Positions 46,936 through 56,800 of a stretch of 64,000 nt of DNA are shown piece after piece (position 1 is the stretch's first letter; each line of letters opens with the position of its first letter). The position numbers and the translations under genes are program-made. This DNA comes from Fragum whitleyi. Its lineage: Eukaryota > Mollusca > Bivalvia > Cardiida > Cardiidae. The stretch spans positions 54,106,017-54,170,016 of the forward strand of contig OX411543.1 of assembly GCA_948146395.1 (NCBI GenBank), written 5' to 3'. The notes below the pieces were generated by a model that saw only the letters and a program-made list of their open reading frames with translations, was not told the origin of the DNA and searched no databases.

Positions 46936-48440
46936 AACACACAAGCAAACAAATTATTTCATATACTTTGAATTAGAGGGAGAGAGGGTGAGTGATCTAT
47001 TTGTTAATTTGAATAACGCCTCGCTATTTATTGTGAAACACGACGAGACAGCAGTGACAATGCCTAATAAAGTGGTTGAAGGAATAACAATAAGACAGTC
47101 ATGTCTTGGGGTAAGACAACTTTTATAAATGCTTTTCACACAGAAAAAAATTGACGAGGGGTTTCCGAAAGTTTTGAGACTGTGCTTATATCTTTTCAAA
47201 TGTAAGTCAAAGAATAAATAAACATACTTCAACGACAAGAAGGATGTCTCGTAAATTAACAAGCTGATGGATTACAATATTATTCTTACAAAAATTCACA
47301 ACTAAAGATCTGATAGTTGAGCGCTACCGAGCACTTAAAAATTTTAATATTTTTCCAAATTTTGTAACCGAAAACTTTACACAATTCGATACGAAAATGA
47401 ATCTAAATGCAATGAGCAGATCAACGTTCGTCACCAAATTGCATCTGATATTTTTATGAAAGTTTATACGTTTTTGAACAAGTATCGACTAGACAAATAG
47501 GATAAAAGAAGAAGCGAATGTTTGGAATAACCAGGAAATTGCCAACGTCGATGTTTACTTAGCAGACCACCGTGTCGTATCTAACCATCTCTATTTGTAA
47601 ATGTATGGCTCTTAGAAATACCTTAAAAATCATTTCTAGGGATTAAGTCGGACAATATGTACGTGATCACCAGATTTTTTTTTTAACTTTTTTGTACGAC
47701 TGAAACATCAGCGAAGAGCGTGTTGCATTGACGGCAAACACTGAAATTACTATCGCGGACTTCTGCAAGTTCAATGCACATGGGTGTTTATTTAGGCTAA
47801 AAAGACCCAAAATGTCAAATTGGTATATGGTTTGCTTTATGAACTAACCAAAAAGCTTTTTAAGAGATATTTTATGGTTGTAGGTTATAAAATTCGAAAG
47901 ATACAATACCAATATGCTACAGAAAAGATTCATTAGACGTAAGAGACGTCGTCAATCTGCTCCGTAGTAAGATACCATTGTGTCTTTAAACGCTTGTAGC
48001 GAATAATTCATTGTTTTGATTTTAATAAATTTTTTAAGGCCTCCTCGTTAAATATTCTACTAATCGCATGCAAAATCTTGAAAAGAAAGATGTTGTAGTT
48101 TCTGTTTTACAAAGACAGTCTCAAAACGTTCGGATCAACCATCGTTTATCGTTGATAGGCGACATGAACTTGGTAGCTGAAACTTTAATTTGTTTTGAAA
48201 TGGTTTTAACACTTCTTTGATCATCAGTGCGGCTATATCGCGGAGACTCATGCACATGTCAATGACTTCCTGTCGTTTCTCACACCAGAACAACCCATTC
48301 GTAACATCAATCGGCCATTTCCGTAAACGGCAACAGACCTCGGATGTATGTAAGGCGGATGGGTATGTAACAAAATCGTGCATTTTGTTAAGCGGAAACA
48401 GTGCAAGAAAAACTAGCACTGTAGATTTATATCTTTTACA
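46936..48440. other. Unassigned DNA
   Basis: The 111-codon frame at 46793-47128 overlaps the repeat end and an opposing frame; neither has a motif. No supported gene. Confidence 0.4.
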
Positions 48441-48443
48441 GTA

Positions 48444-48519
48444 AATAATGGCTGAAAAATCTTAATTTTTGAGAATGACGAATCATTCTCAAAAATTAAG
48501 ATTTTTTTCAGCCGTTATT
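48444..48519. repeat. Long near-perfect palindrome
   Basis: AATAATGGCTGAAAAATCTT and AATTTTTGAGAATGA on one side, TCATTCTCAAAAATT and AAGATTTTTTTCAGCCGTTATT on the other; loop of about 4 nt. Confidence 0.85.
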
Positions 48520-48830
48520 TAAGAATCTAAAGATATTTATATTAGGATATGATGGTTTCGCGTCAGTGACTTAAACGAGTAGCATTGGCGACGCCGAATT
48601 TTTTTCACTCACAGTTTCGAGGGCTAACGCCATTTAAACTGACGTCATCGAGTTTTCCAAGGTTTTCCCGTAAATTTTTAAAAATAGTCCGTCTATGTAC
48701 ATCCGAAGTTGATCGTAGGATTGGCCGAGTGGTGTTCCGAATGCAGAACAACCGCAACATTTCATCCGAGGCACGAGCTGCTCATCCAACTTTGGCGTAC
48801 TACTTATTTGCCAATGGCTTAGAGACAAAT

Positions 48831-49068
48831 GAGCCTGTGCGTGACATTTCCAACAATTTGAAACGTTGGTGACGTGTAAACATTGAGAGACATAGAAAGC
48901 AAGAAACTGTAAATTTAAAGTTACCTGATTCTCTACATATACTTTGAGACCTTATCTATCCACTTTACGCATAGTGAAGACTCTGGTCAGACTGTGCGAA
49001 TGCACAGGCTGGTCAGATTCTTTGCTTTGCGCACATTTGAAATTGTTGGAAATCTCACGCACAGGCTC
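48831..49068 (-). mobile_element. MITE family N, copy 1
   Basis: Terminal inverted repeats GAGCCTGTGCGTGACATTTC..CAACAATTTGAAA and TTTGAAATTGTTGG..AAATCTCACGCACAGGCTC, about 33 bp. An apparent 4 bp target duplication AAAT lies on both sides. A hairpin, CTGGTCAGACTGTGC / GCACAGGCTGGTCAG, is at 48983-49016. Other copies: 51963, 53638, 55021. Confidence 0.85.
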
Positions 49069-49104
49069 AAATGTATTGTGTCACATTGACATATGTCATA
49101 TGTC

Positions 49105-49190
49105 GGATGTAAGTTGGGCGGGCCGGGTTTTGAACGCACGGACCACGGATTGACAACCCAGCGCGCTACCGCTGGGATAGCCAGTTTTGA
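49105..49190 (-). mobile_element. tRNA-like SINE head (tRNA-Asp-like)
   Basis: On the minus strand: GGCTATCCCAGCGGTAGCGC (A box), GGGTTGTCAATCC as an anticodon arm with GTC (Asp-type) anticodon, and GTGCGTTCAAAACCCGGCCC (B box). The acceptor stem is not paired and no CCA follows, so it is a retroposon head rather than a working tRNA gene. The body that follows on the minus strand lies within MITE N copy 1, so it may be an independent fragment. Confidence 0.6.
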
Positions 49191-49535
49191 ATAGTTTTCT
49201 ATGGTCAATATCTATGACCAGTTTTCCAGATAAAGTCTGCCAAATGATGTCAAGTGTGATTTAAGCTTACTTGCCAGGATTATGGAATATAAATATTTTT
49301 AAAACTAATTTAAATTCGAAGAAATTCAACCGTTAATTCACTGTTCCTTGAACCTGAAGAGAAAGTGTAAACTATTGTAGAAAACATTGAGAAAAACAGA
49401 AATTGCTCTTCATCTCAAAGTTTCTTTCTTATTACCTTTAATGCATAAGCAATCCGTTTTATACTTTATTATGTATACACGTAAAGATAATCTAATTCGT
49501 TTGTGAAATTATCTTCTTTTATTATATTATCTACT
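49191..49535. other. Unassigned DNA
   Basis: No supported feature. Confidence 0.35.
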
Positions 49536-49539
49536 TCGC

Positions 49540-49905
49540 GGGAGTGAAATATCCGCATTGACTATTTTTGATATTACACTGATGATTTTACACTAATGGA
49601 ATAACTATGAAAATGAGCTAAGAACGGATATAAGCTATATATTTTGGTTGTGAAAATGACGTCATAATGGATTTGCTAACGTCATTCGTTAAGGGATTTT
49701 CCCGGAATAACATTGATCGATGACTGTCGTAATTTCTTCGTTTAGTCACAAAAACAAGGTCATATTTTAAATAGAATATCAAGTTTATGCTCACTATATA
49801 CCGAAATCATTACCCTCGTCATCTAAAATAGATAAAAGCTCGTTTTCACTTGTTTATAGATGACTTGTTTCATAAATTCGGTATTCAATGACCACTCATT
49901 CAATT
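49540..49905 (-). mobile_element. Element G, minus-strand copy
   Basis: Plus strand shows TTCGCGGGAGTGAAATAT, GATATTACACTGATGATT, AAAATGACGTCATAATGG, CCCTCGTCATCTAAAATAG and, at the end, TAGATGACTTGTTTCATAAATTCGG with TATTCAATGACCACTCATTC. Order and content mirror 41155-41470 and 53262-53628. Confidence 0.7.
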
Positions 49906-50179
49906 TCCCATATTTCTTATTTTAGAAATAATTAATTGTAATTTCTTAGAACTGAAGTTTAAGACTATTGTCAATTTTATTGTAATGAAGGTCCATGTTC
50001 TTTAAGTTTTGGCCAAAATATTAAGGAACACGTGGAGCCCGGACTTTGTCAATCTATAGAGTTGAAAGTAAAGGGGACAATCCATTATCTTTTAACAAGT
50101 GTCATGTAGCTCATTTGCTGCCTAGACAATATAAATCTATCTAACATAGACATAGCATTTTAAATCAACTAATTTTAGT

Positions 50180-50935
50180 GTCAAATATCGATAATTTTGA
50201 TAAAAAGCTTTTCAGTCTGCAAGGCTGCTAGGCTGCCAACTTCACTCTGCTAGGCTGCCAGACTGCCAACTTCACATTTCCAGCAGTCTAGCAGCGTAGC
50301 ATCCTAAAATGATCTCTTTCGTTTTTCCCCCAAAGATTAAAGTTCTCATATTTGTAAGGACCAGATTGATATGTTCCGGGCAATTTTCGGGACATTTTGG
50401 TCGGAGAAGATGAATAAAATGAGATATCCGGAACAAATCTACCTTCACTAGAATTTCAGTGTTTACGGTTTGAAGTGATTTCTAGTGTATTACACTAGTG
50501 TCAGATATCGATAATTTTGATAAAAAAGTTTTTTTCAGTCTGCTAGGCTGCTAGGCTGCCAACCTCTCTGCTAGGCTGCTAGGCTGCCAGACTGCCAACT
50601 TCACATTTCCAGTAGTCTAGCAGCATAGTTACCCAAAATGACCACTATCGTTTTTCCCACAAATATGAAAGTAATCATATTTGTAAGGGCCAGATTGATA
50701 TGTTTCGGGCAATTTTCTGGACATTTTGGTTGGAAAAGTTGAATAAAATGAGATATCCGGAACAAATCTACCTTCACTAGAATTTCAGTGTCTACGGTTT
50801 GAAGTGACTTCTAGTGTATAATACTGGTGTCAGATATCAATAATTTTGATGAAAAAAATCAGTCTGCTAGGCTGCTAGGCTGCCAACTCCACTCTGCTAG
50901 GCTGCTAGGCTCCCAACTTCACCGACCTATAAGAG
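50180..50935 (+). repeat. ~320 bp tandem repeat, 2.3 units, with CTGCTAGGCTGCCAAC sub-repeats
   Basis: GTCARATATCRATAATTTTGA starts units at 50180, 50500 and 50829. Each unit opens with runs of the 10-17 bp words CTGCTAGGCTGC and CAGACTGCCAACTTCAC, then AGATATCCGGAACAAATCTA and TTCACTAGAATTTCAGTGT. The third unit is cut off after about 105 bp. No coding signal. Confidence 0.9.
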
Positions 50936-51153
50936 GTTTGTCTATATATTTTCCTGGCTAAGAGATAAAAAAAAAGTTTAAATAGTTTGGGCCCATGTTA
51001 ACACAGCCGTAAATCTAATAAAGAGCGATAGACTATTGGGGGAAAATCTATTGCAGAACTGTCTGTCTTCATTTCACATATCATATGCTTGGATAACGAC
51101 AGTTTTCGATCACTTGGTCGCTGTGTCTACGAGGATAGTGGTATCGCAAACAA

Positions 51154-51415
51154 ATGTGACCCGCCACGCGAAAACGGGCCATCTGGGTAGTGCGTAAAGT
51201 GTCGACCTTAGTCAGACTGTGCGGACTGCACAGACTGACTTAGGTCGAAACTTTTCGTAATGTGCTTATTTTCTGAATCTAGAATGTCCAATCTACCTTC
51301 CAGTGAAAGAACTTTTGAAATGCGACCTTTGGTTGACCGATGCTGGACCCAATCTCATTTTCAAATATTCCGTTTTCTGAGTTCCTAGATGGTCCCCTTT
51401 TGCGTGATGGGTCAT
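51154..51415 (-). mobile_element. MITE family D, intact copy 2
   Basis: Ends ATGTGACCCGCCACGCGAAA and TTTTGCGTGATGGGTCAT. The hairpin GACCTTAGTCAGACTGTGC / GCACAGACTGACTTAGGTC (51204-51246) is better preserved than in copy 1. 262 bp. Confidence 0.85.
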
Positions 51416-51962
51416 AACTATAATAGACACATATTAACCCTTTCTTTTAAAACCTACGTCTTAGCCTTTAACACAATCAACCAAGTTATTTTTAAACTCA
51501 AATACGAACCCTGTTTTAAAGGTCATTCTATCCTTTGGAATAACATTAGAAAAAAGAAATTGCCAACTTTGGCATAGATACAGTAGCTATTTCTCATTAT
51601 AAAATCCTCGACTCATCCATTGAGTCAGAAATGCGTAGGAATCCAATTTGAACTTGCTACTAATAAAAAGTCTATATCAGACAGGAAAACATTTCACTCT
51701 TTATATATTGAAAAAAAAGAGCATTACGTCTCTTTCGATGTGACTCGAAAGATAGTGAAGCTGTTGCTTCAGCAGATCTTTATTAAGTCAGAATATCAAT
51801 ATGCCGCCTACCAAACAAATTCTTCATCCTCTTAGCAAGAGTTAAAGCTATAACCCTTGATCATGTTTTTAGTTCAATTGTGACGGTCAAAACAATTTCT
51901 AATTTTCTCTGATTATATCTTCAGGCTCCTGAGAACCAAAATACCAAGATTTTTTTTTATTT
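51416..51962. other. Unassigned DNA
   Basis: No supported gene. Confidence 0.35.
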
Positions 51963-52160
51963 GAGCTTTTGCGTGACATTTCCAACAATTTATATGCGCA
52001 TAAAGGACAGACATTGAGCTATCTTGACCACCACAACGTGTATTAAAATATCCCTCGAAAGCGCATGGAAGATTCTGATCAGACTGTGCGGTTGCACAGG
52101 CTGATCAGGGTATTCATGTTGCTCACTCTGGAAATTGTTGGAATTGTCAGGAACAGGCTT
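51963..52160 (+). mobile_element. MITE family N, copy 2, decayed
   Basis: Left GAGCTTTTGCGTGACATTTC, right GAAATTGTTGGAATTGTCAG..GAACAGGCTT; hairpin CTGATCAGACTGTGC / GCACAGGCTGATCAG at 52075-52108. Confidence 0.75.
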
Positions 52161-52381
52161 TTTTTCGATCTTCTCGAACGCATTTGTCGAATATCAAATT
52201 TTAACGAGACTTTTCTAACTAACATCCGACCTACGTAGGCATCAAAGGCAATGAGTAGGCAGATACCTAGGCATTTTCTCTCAACATCTTAGGGTTAATA
52301 GTTTCCAATACTTTTTTTTTTAAAAAAAATCTTGGTTTATGAACACATCAGGTATAGTTGGCAATCCCAGTGGGAGACAGA

Positions 52382-52809
52382 TACTGGTAGTTACATCATG
52401 AAATTGACAATCAATCCGATCAAAACCATTCTAAATTGCTCACTTTGCGCTCCAATCATTTACTCCAAACACTCACTCAATTCGATCAAAAAGGTTCCAA
52501 AACCTTTGGAAAACATTTAGAAATCGACCAAGACGACCAACATTCAATTCAAATCGATCTAATTATTCTACGATTTTATTGGCTGGTGTGGATTTTAAAG
52601 TGTCTGATTGTTCCATGAATACACACATACAGAAAATTACGTATTAAAGGGAGTTTATGGATATGGCTAATTTTAATCTTGAACAAAATAAGCGATATTC
52701 GATTACCTCCCTTAATTTCACTCAAAATTTGTCCTCTCACTCATTCAAAATCATACCGAAACCATCCCAAAATCTTTACCTTATCAATTTTACGCCATAA
52801 TTAACTGTA
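52382..52809 (+). mobile_element. Tc1/mariner-type MITE M1, copy 4
   Basis: Left TACTGGTAGTTACATCATGA..AATTGAC, right ATCAATTTTACGCCATAATT..AACTGTA; internal TTGAACAAAATAAGCGATAT and GATTACCTCCCTTAATTTCA. Confidence 0.8.
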
Positions 52810-53125
52810 TACACAATATCTTTCATTCAGTTATACCAAGATTCATCTTCTAATATGTTAGAGGTCCATTTTTATTAGTTGTTCAATTTTTGAAGACTGA
52901 ATTAAGATTTTCGTCATATTTTCCAACGCTATTCTGCTATCTTTGAACAGACTGTCGTAGGCTATGCTATTTCATCTTCTATAAAGATAAATATTCAAGT
53001 GATAACATCCCATATAATATTTCTTATGATATCACATTGATATTTTTTGAACAATGACATGAGGTCTTTTTAGAAACTTGCATTTCTATAAGAAACGTGG
53101 ACGAAAACAACAAAAATAGAGATTA
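52810..53125. other. Unassigned DNA
   Basis: No supported feature. Confidence 0.35.
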
Positions 53126-53252
53126 TAAGATAAATATAATACATACTTAGTGTATTATTTGAAAATATCTAACTCTGATTAGTAAATTCGGTTGTGGGAA
53201 TTCCCACCGCCTCATTAGATATTTTTTTCATATAAAATACTAAGTATGTATT
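53126..53252. mobile_element. Foldback element I, copy 2
   Basis: AGATAAATATAATACATACT with TAGTGTATT on the left and AAATACTAAGTATGTATT on the right; ATCTAACTCTG / CTCATTAGAT inside; GTGGGAATTCCCAC palindrome at the centre (53195). Confidence 0.7.
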
Positions 53253-53261
53253 TAGAGGATA

Positions 53262-53628
53262 TTGAATGAGTGTTCAATGAATACCAGTTTATTAAACGAG
53301 TCATCTCTAAACAGATAAAAACCAGGCTCCGGCATTTTATGAGAACAAATTTAATATTCCATTTAAAATATTACCTTTATTTTTGTGATAAAACGAAGAA
53401 ATTCCGAAATTTATTGATTCAAGTTATTCCGCGAAACGTATATCGGTGTTTCCGAAATGAGGTCATCAAATCCATTTTGACGGTATTTTTACAAAATAAC
53501 GTTGCTTTCCTTTCTCAGCTCATTTGCATTGTTATAGTTTTTCATTCGTGTAATAACACCCATGTTTTTTAAAAAATATTAAAATATTAAATAGGATTAA
53601 CTCTCACCCGCGACGTAGGTCATATTAT
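53262..53628 (+). mobile_element. Element G, plus-strand copy
   Basis: Starts ATATTGAATGAGTGTTCAAT, AGTTTATTAAACGAGTCATC, ACAGATAAAAACCAGGCTCC; ends CGTGTAATAACACCCATG, CGCGACGTAGGTCATATTAT. The TGACGTCA words of other copies are mutated here (TGAGGTCA). Confidence 0.75.
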
Positions 53629-53637
53629 AACATATAT

Positions 53638-53872
53638 GACCCTGTGCGTGACATTTCCAACAATTTGAAATGTGTGCAAAGCAAAGACTCTAGTCAGTCT
53701 GTGCATCTGCACAATCTAACCAGTCTTCACTTTGCAATTTGTAGATAGATAAGGTCTGAAAGTATCTGTACATAGTTAGGCAATCTTCATATTACACTAA
53801 GTAGCTGTCTAGGCTGTTAAATGTTTTCACTCACGCACATGTCAAATTGTTGGAAATGTCACGCACTGGCTC
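53638..53872 (+). mobile_element. MITE family N, copy 3
   Basis: GACCCTGTGCGTGACATTTC at the left, GAAATGTCACGCACTGGCTC at the right, flanked by ATAT on both sides. It lies immediately after element G. Confidence 0.85.
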
Positions 53873-55020
53873 ATATATATTATATATATATAAATACCGT
53901 CCTCGGTATGAGTGGACTATTGAACCATTTCTATTTATACGAGTAAGTTATCTATCGTTTCTTTTCTAATGTTTATATGTAACGTAAAAATCGACATTAA
54001 CTAAAAGGCTTTCAATTTTGACCTCGCGAATTTAAGGTAAAAAATTTCAATACTAAATTTTGTTGTTACAACGCCCAATGAGCAGCAATTGGTATCGAAA
54101 TGTCGAAAAATAAAAGAAGTGACCTGTCCAATATTCTAGGTGATGAAGTCCATTAGCCTAAACGCTACGTCTCATATTCTTTAGAGTAAGTATTATTTCC
54201 CTCACTCCAGTTATCTAAATGTTTATGGCCTTTTCATGATGTAACCTTTGATATGTCATTTTGGACACTGAATTGACATATCTTTTTTTTTTCTGTGATT
54301 TTTTCTCTTCTAAATTCGCGAGTCCAGTGCCGAAAAAAATTAGCGGGAATCTTCGGTGATTCTACGGCATAGACCTCTGAAATTATGAGATCGCAGCTTT
54401 AAAAGCGCGTCATATGGCACGAGGGGCTATATAACGCAACAAACATTACTAAATATGACATTACGAAAAACAAAGCCAACAGAAGGTTCAAATTGGTTAT
54501 ATCATAATTAGATAACAAAAACATAATGTTTTACTGCTTTTTGTTTTCAATTTGAAAGATCTCAACAAACGGTATTTTCGGCCATAAATGTAAATATATG
54601 AAAAGATATCGGGTAAATAACCGGTAAATTAGTTACAGGCATTTGATTAAAGAAATTACGAATGTATGAAGTGTTACAACTGTATCTTCAAGCTAGAGTT
54701 TCATACCAAGAACTAATTATTGTTGATTAACGTCAAGCTTTGTTGTAAAACAGTTTAATTTCCCTTAAGGAAAATGTCCATTAGTTTCTTAAGCTGCATA
54801 TCAAGTTTCCCAACAAATTGTTCATTCCATTTCTTTGTTACTCTACTTTAAAGAGTATTCTAATCCAAGAGTATAAATTGATGTTACTCTTCTTTTAAGA
54901 GGATTCTAGACCAATAGTATAAATCAAAGGTGCTGAGGGGTCGAGTTTTTTCCTTGCTTGTTTTAAGAATTAAATTTTCTCGGCAGTAAAGTAACAAAAT
55001 CTCCTGTCTAGATAACATAT
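53873..55020. other. Unassigned DNA
   Basis: No supported gene. GTTACTCTWCTTTWAAGAG-type words near 54837 and 54883 form a small local duplication. Confidence 0.4.
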
Positions 55021-55258
55021 GCGCCTGTGCGTGAGATTTCCAACAATTTGAAATATGGGCAAAGCAAAGACTCTGGTCAGACTGTGCATCCGCACAGTCT
55101 GACCAGAGTCTTCACTAAGTGCGTTGTAGATAGATAAAATCTCAAAGTATCTATAGACCATCAGGTAACTTCATATTTACAGTATGTGGCAGTCAACGCT
55201 GCTCAATGTTTGCACCTCATGAACGTTTCAAATTGTTGGAAATGTCATGCACAGGCTC
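55021..55258 (+). mobile_element. MITE family N, copy 4
   Basis: GCGCCTGTGCGTGAGATTTC to GAAATGTCATGCACAGGCTC with ATAT on each side. The hairpin at 55069-55110 is perfect: GACTCTGGTCAGACTGTGC, 4 nt loop, GCACAGTCTGACCAGAGTC. Confidence 0.85.
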
Positions 55259-56185
55259 ATATGTTGTTATGAAAGTTGTAAATTTTACTCTCATTTTTTT
55301 GTTTGCTAGAGTGTGCTCAAGCAAAGTAAGATTGTCCTAATTAAAACTAAGAAGTTTTGATGAGATGCTTCTAAACATACAAAAATCGACAAGAACACAA
55401 AAATCACATGAAAGGCAAATAAAGGAATATCAATTACATTAAATTTGTTAAGCACATAAACAGAAAAAAGAACGAGAACAAACTTAGAAAACAACAACAC
55501 CATGCTTCATTTTACTAAAGATTAATGCTTCAGATTTTAGGGGAATGGCGTAACGTCAAAAGTTGGAGATAATTTGGTTTTCAGTCGGATCGCGTGTTTA
55601 AAATAAACAATTATTCTTTTGCATTTCTTGAAAATAGTATAAATTTTACATTATCAGAATGGGGGAAAAATGCCTTTTTATTTATTGCTCTGTTATAAAT
55701 AATTTATTTTCAATTTAAAAGTGCAATGCATTATAACCAAAAAGTTTCGCCTTATTACAGCTGTAGAGATGTAACACTTTTTATATCCGTTTGAATTAAA
55801 GTTCTTATCATAAAATTGTTATCAATGGAACTGTCACCATTCTAAATGAAACGTTTCCGTATGGATTGAAATCGAAAGCTTTTAAAATATAAACGATTTT
55901 GCATGATTTTGATGGAGATATTTTTCAATTTTTGCAAATTTGAAATTATGTAGAAAATTCTACTCGAAAAAAAAAATGATTTCGGAAAAAAATAGAGGCC
56001 GATATCTCTTTTACTTATTAACGATTTTGTCTAAAATATTGCAAGATTTTTTTTAATGTAAACGTGACTCAGAGTTCTGTTTATAAATAATGAAAAAATT
56101 TAGAAATTCCTTTGTCCACAGAATTGTCCCCTTTCGGACAAAAATAGTCGTTTTTAAAATGAATTGAAATTTCAATCTAAGTAGT
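55259..56185. other. Unassigned AT-rich DNA
   Basis: No supported gene. Confidence 0.4.
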
Positions 56186-56189
56186 AATA

Positions 56190-56231
56190 GACGATACTTC
56201 AGGTACAGGTACCAGTACCTGAAGTATCGTC
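56190..56231. repeat. Perfect palindrome with 17 nt arms
   Basis: GACGATACTTCAGGTAC and GTACCTGAAGTATCGTC around AGGTACCA. Confidence 0.85.
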
Positions 56232-56254
56232 CAGATTTTGGGCAGGCTATTTGT

Positions 56255-56800
56255 GCATTTGGACTTAGTCTTTTTCACAGAAATGCGAACTCACTGTATC
56301 CCATCTACACCGGTAGCGTAATGTTTGTAAACGGAAGCAATGGCGGAACCCATCGATTCGAACTGGACGCAGTGCTTAGTTAAGGTACGTTTTTGTCTTT
56401 TCTTCAAGTTTAGAAATATCAAGTAAAATTGAAATAGATTACACACGTACAAACAACAATGTACTGAAAATCGCGGCGAAAAACATCCACAGATGGCTGA
56501 GTTAACAACGATTTTAGTTCTCGAAATGATCGACCTGTCAACATTACGTTAAAAAACGACAGTTTTCTCATACTTTCACCTGTTCTTGAAAAATAATAAT
56601 AACCTTACGAAATCACTGTTCATTTTTGAACACATCTGTGCAAATTGTAAGCTTGAAGCATTCTTATATTGCTTGTAACCGTTCGATTATTTGAACCACC
56701 CTACTGTCGGAGTGTACGGTTAGGAAACCGCCTAAAATTTATCGATGACCGGTTGGGAAACGAGGGTAGGTCCGGTTTGGAACTTACATTATTTATAGGA
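56255..56800 (+). repeat. Segment with a diverged inverted relative at 59260-59860
   Basis: Islands shared in reverse complement: GGACTTAGTCTTTTTCACAG, CTGTATCCCATCTACACCGG through CGTAATGTTTGTAAACGGA and ATGGCGGAACCCATCGA, then GAAAAACATCCACAGATGG..CTCGAAATGATCG, and ACCGGTTGGGAAAC. Conserved islands alternate with unrelated spacers, so this is an old duplication. Confidence 0.75.
56342..56386 (+). CDS. Possible first coding exon, MAEPIDSNWTQCLVK then GTACGT
   Basis: The ATG sits in a good context (GCAATGGCGG), opens 15 codons and is followed by AAG|GTACGTTTTT, a strong consensus 5' splice site, in phase 0. I could not find a convincing second exon: candidate acceptors further on run into stops in phase 0. 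In the inverted relative (ATG at 59715 on the minus strand) only the first six codons are shared and a stop follows, so coding function is not conserved between the copies. Either a first exon of a gene whose remaining exons I cannot see, or chance. Product unknown. Confidence 0.25.

Noticed and set aside
48585..48872. 95-codon ORF beginning near a GGCGACGCC context
   Set aside because: The start is TTG, not ATG, and its end runs into MITE N; no motif.
49105..49190. tRNA-Asp gene on the minus strand
   Set aside because: GTC anticodon and both boxes are visible, but the acceptor stem is unpaired and there is no proper 3' end; treated as a retroposon head.
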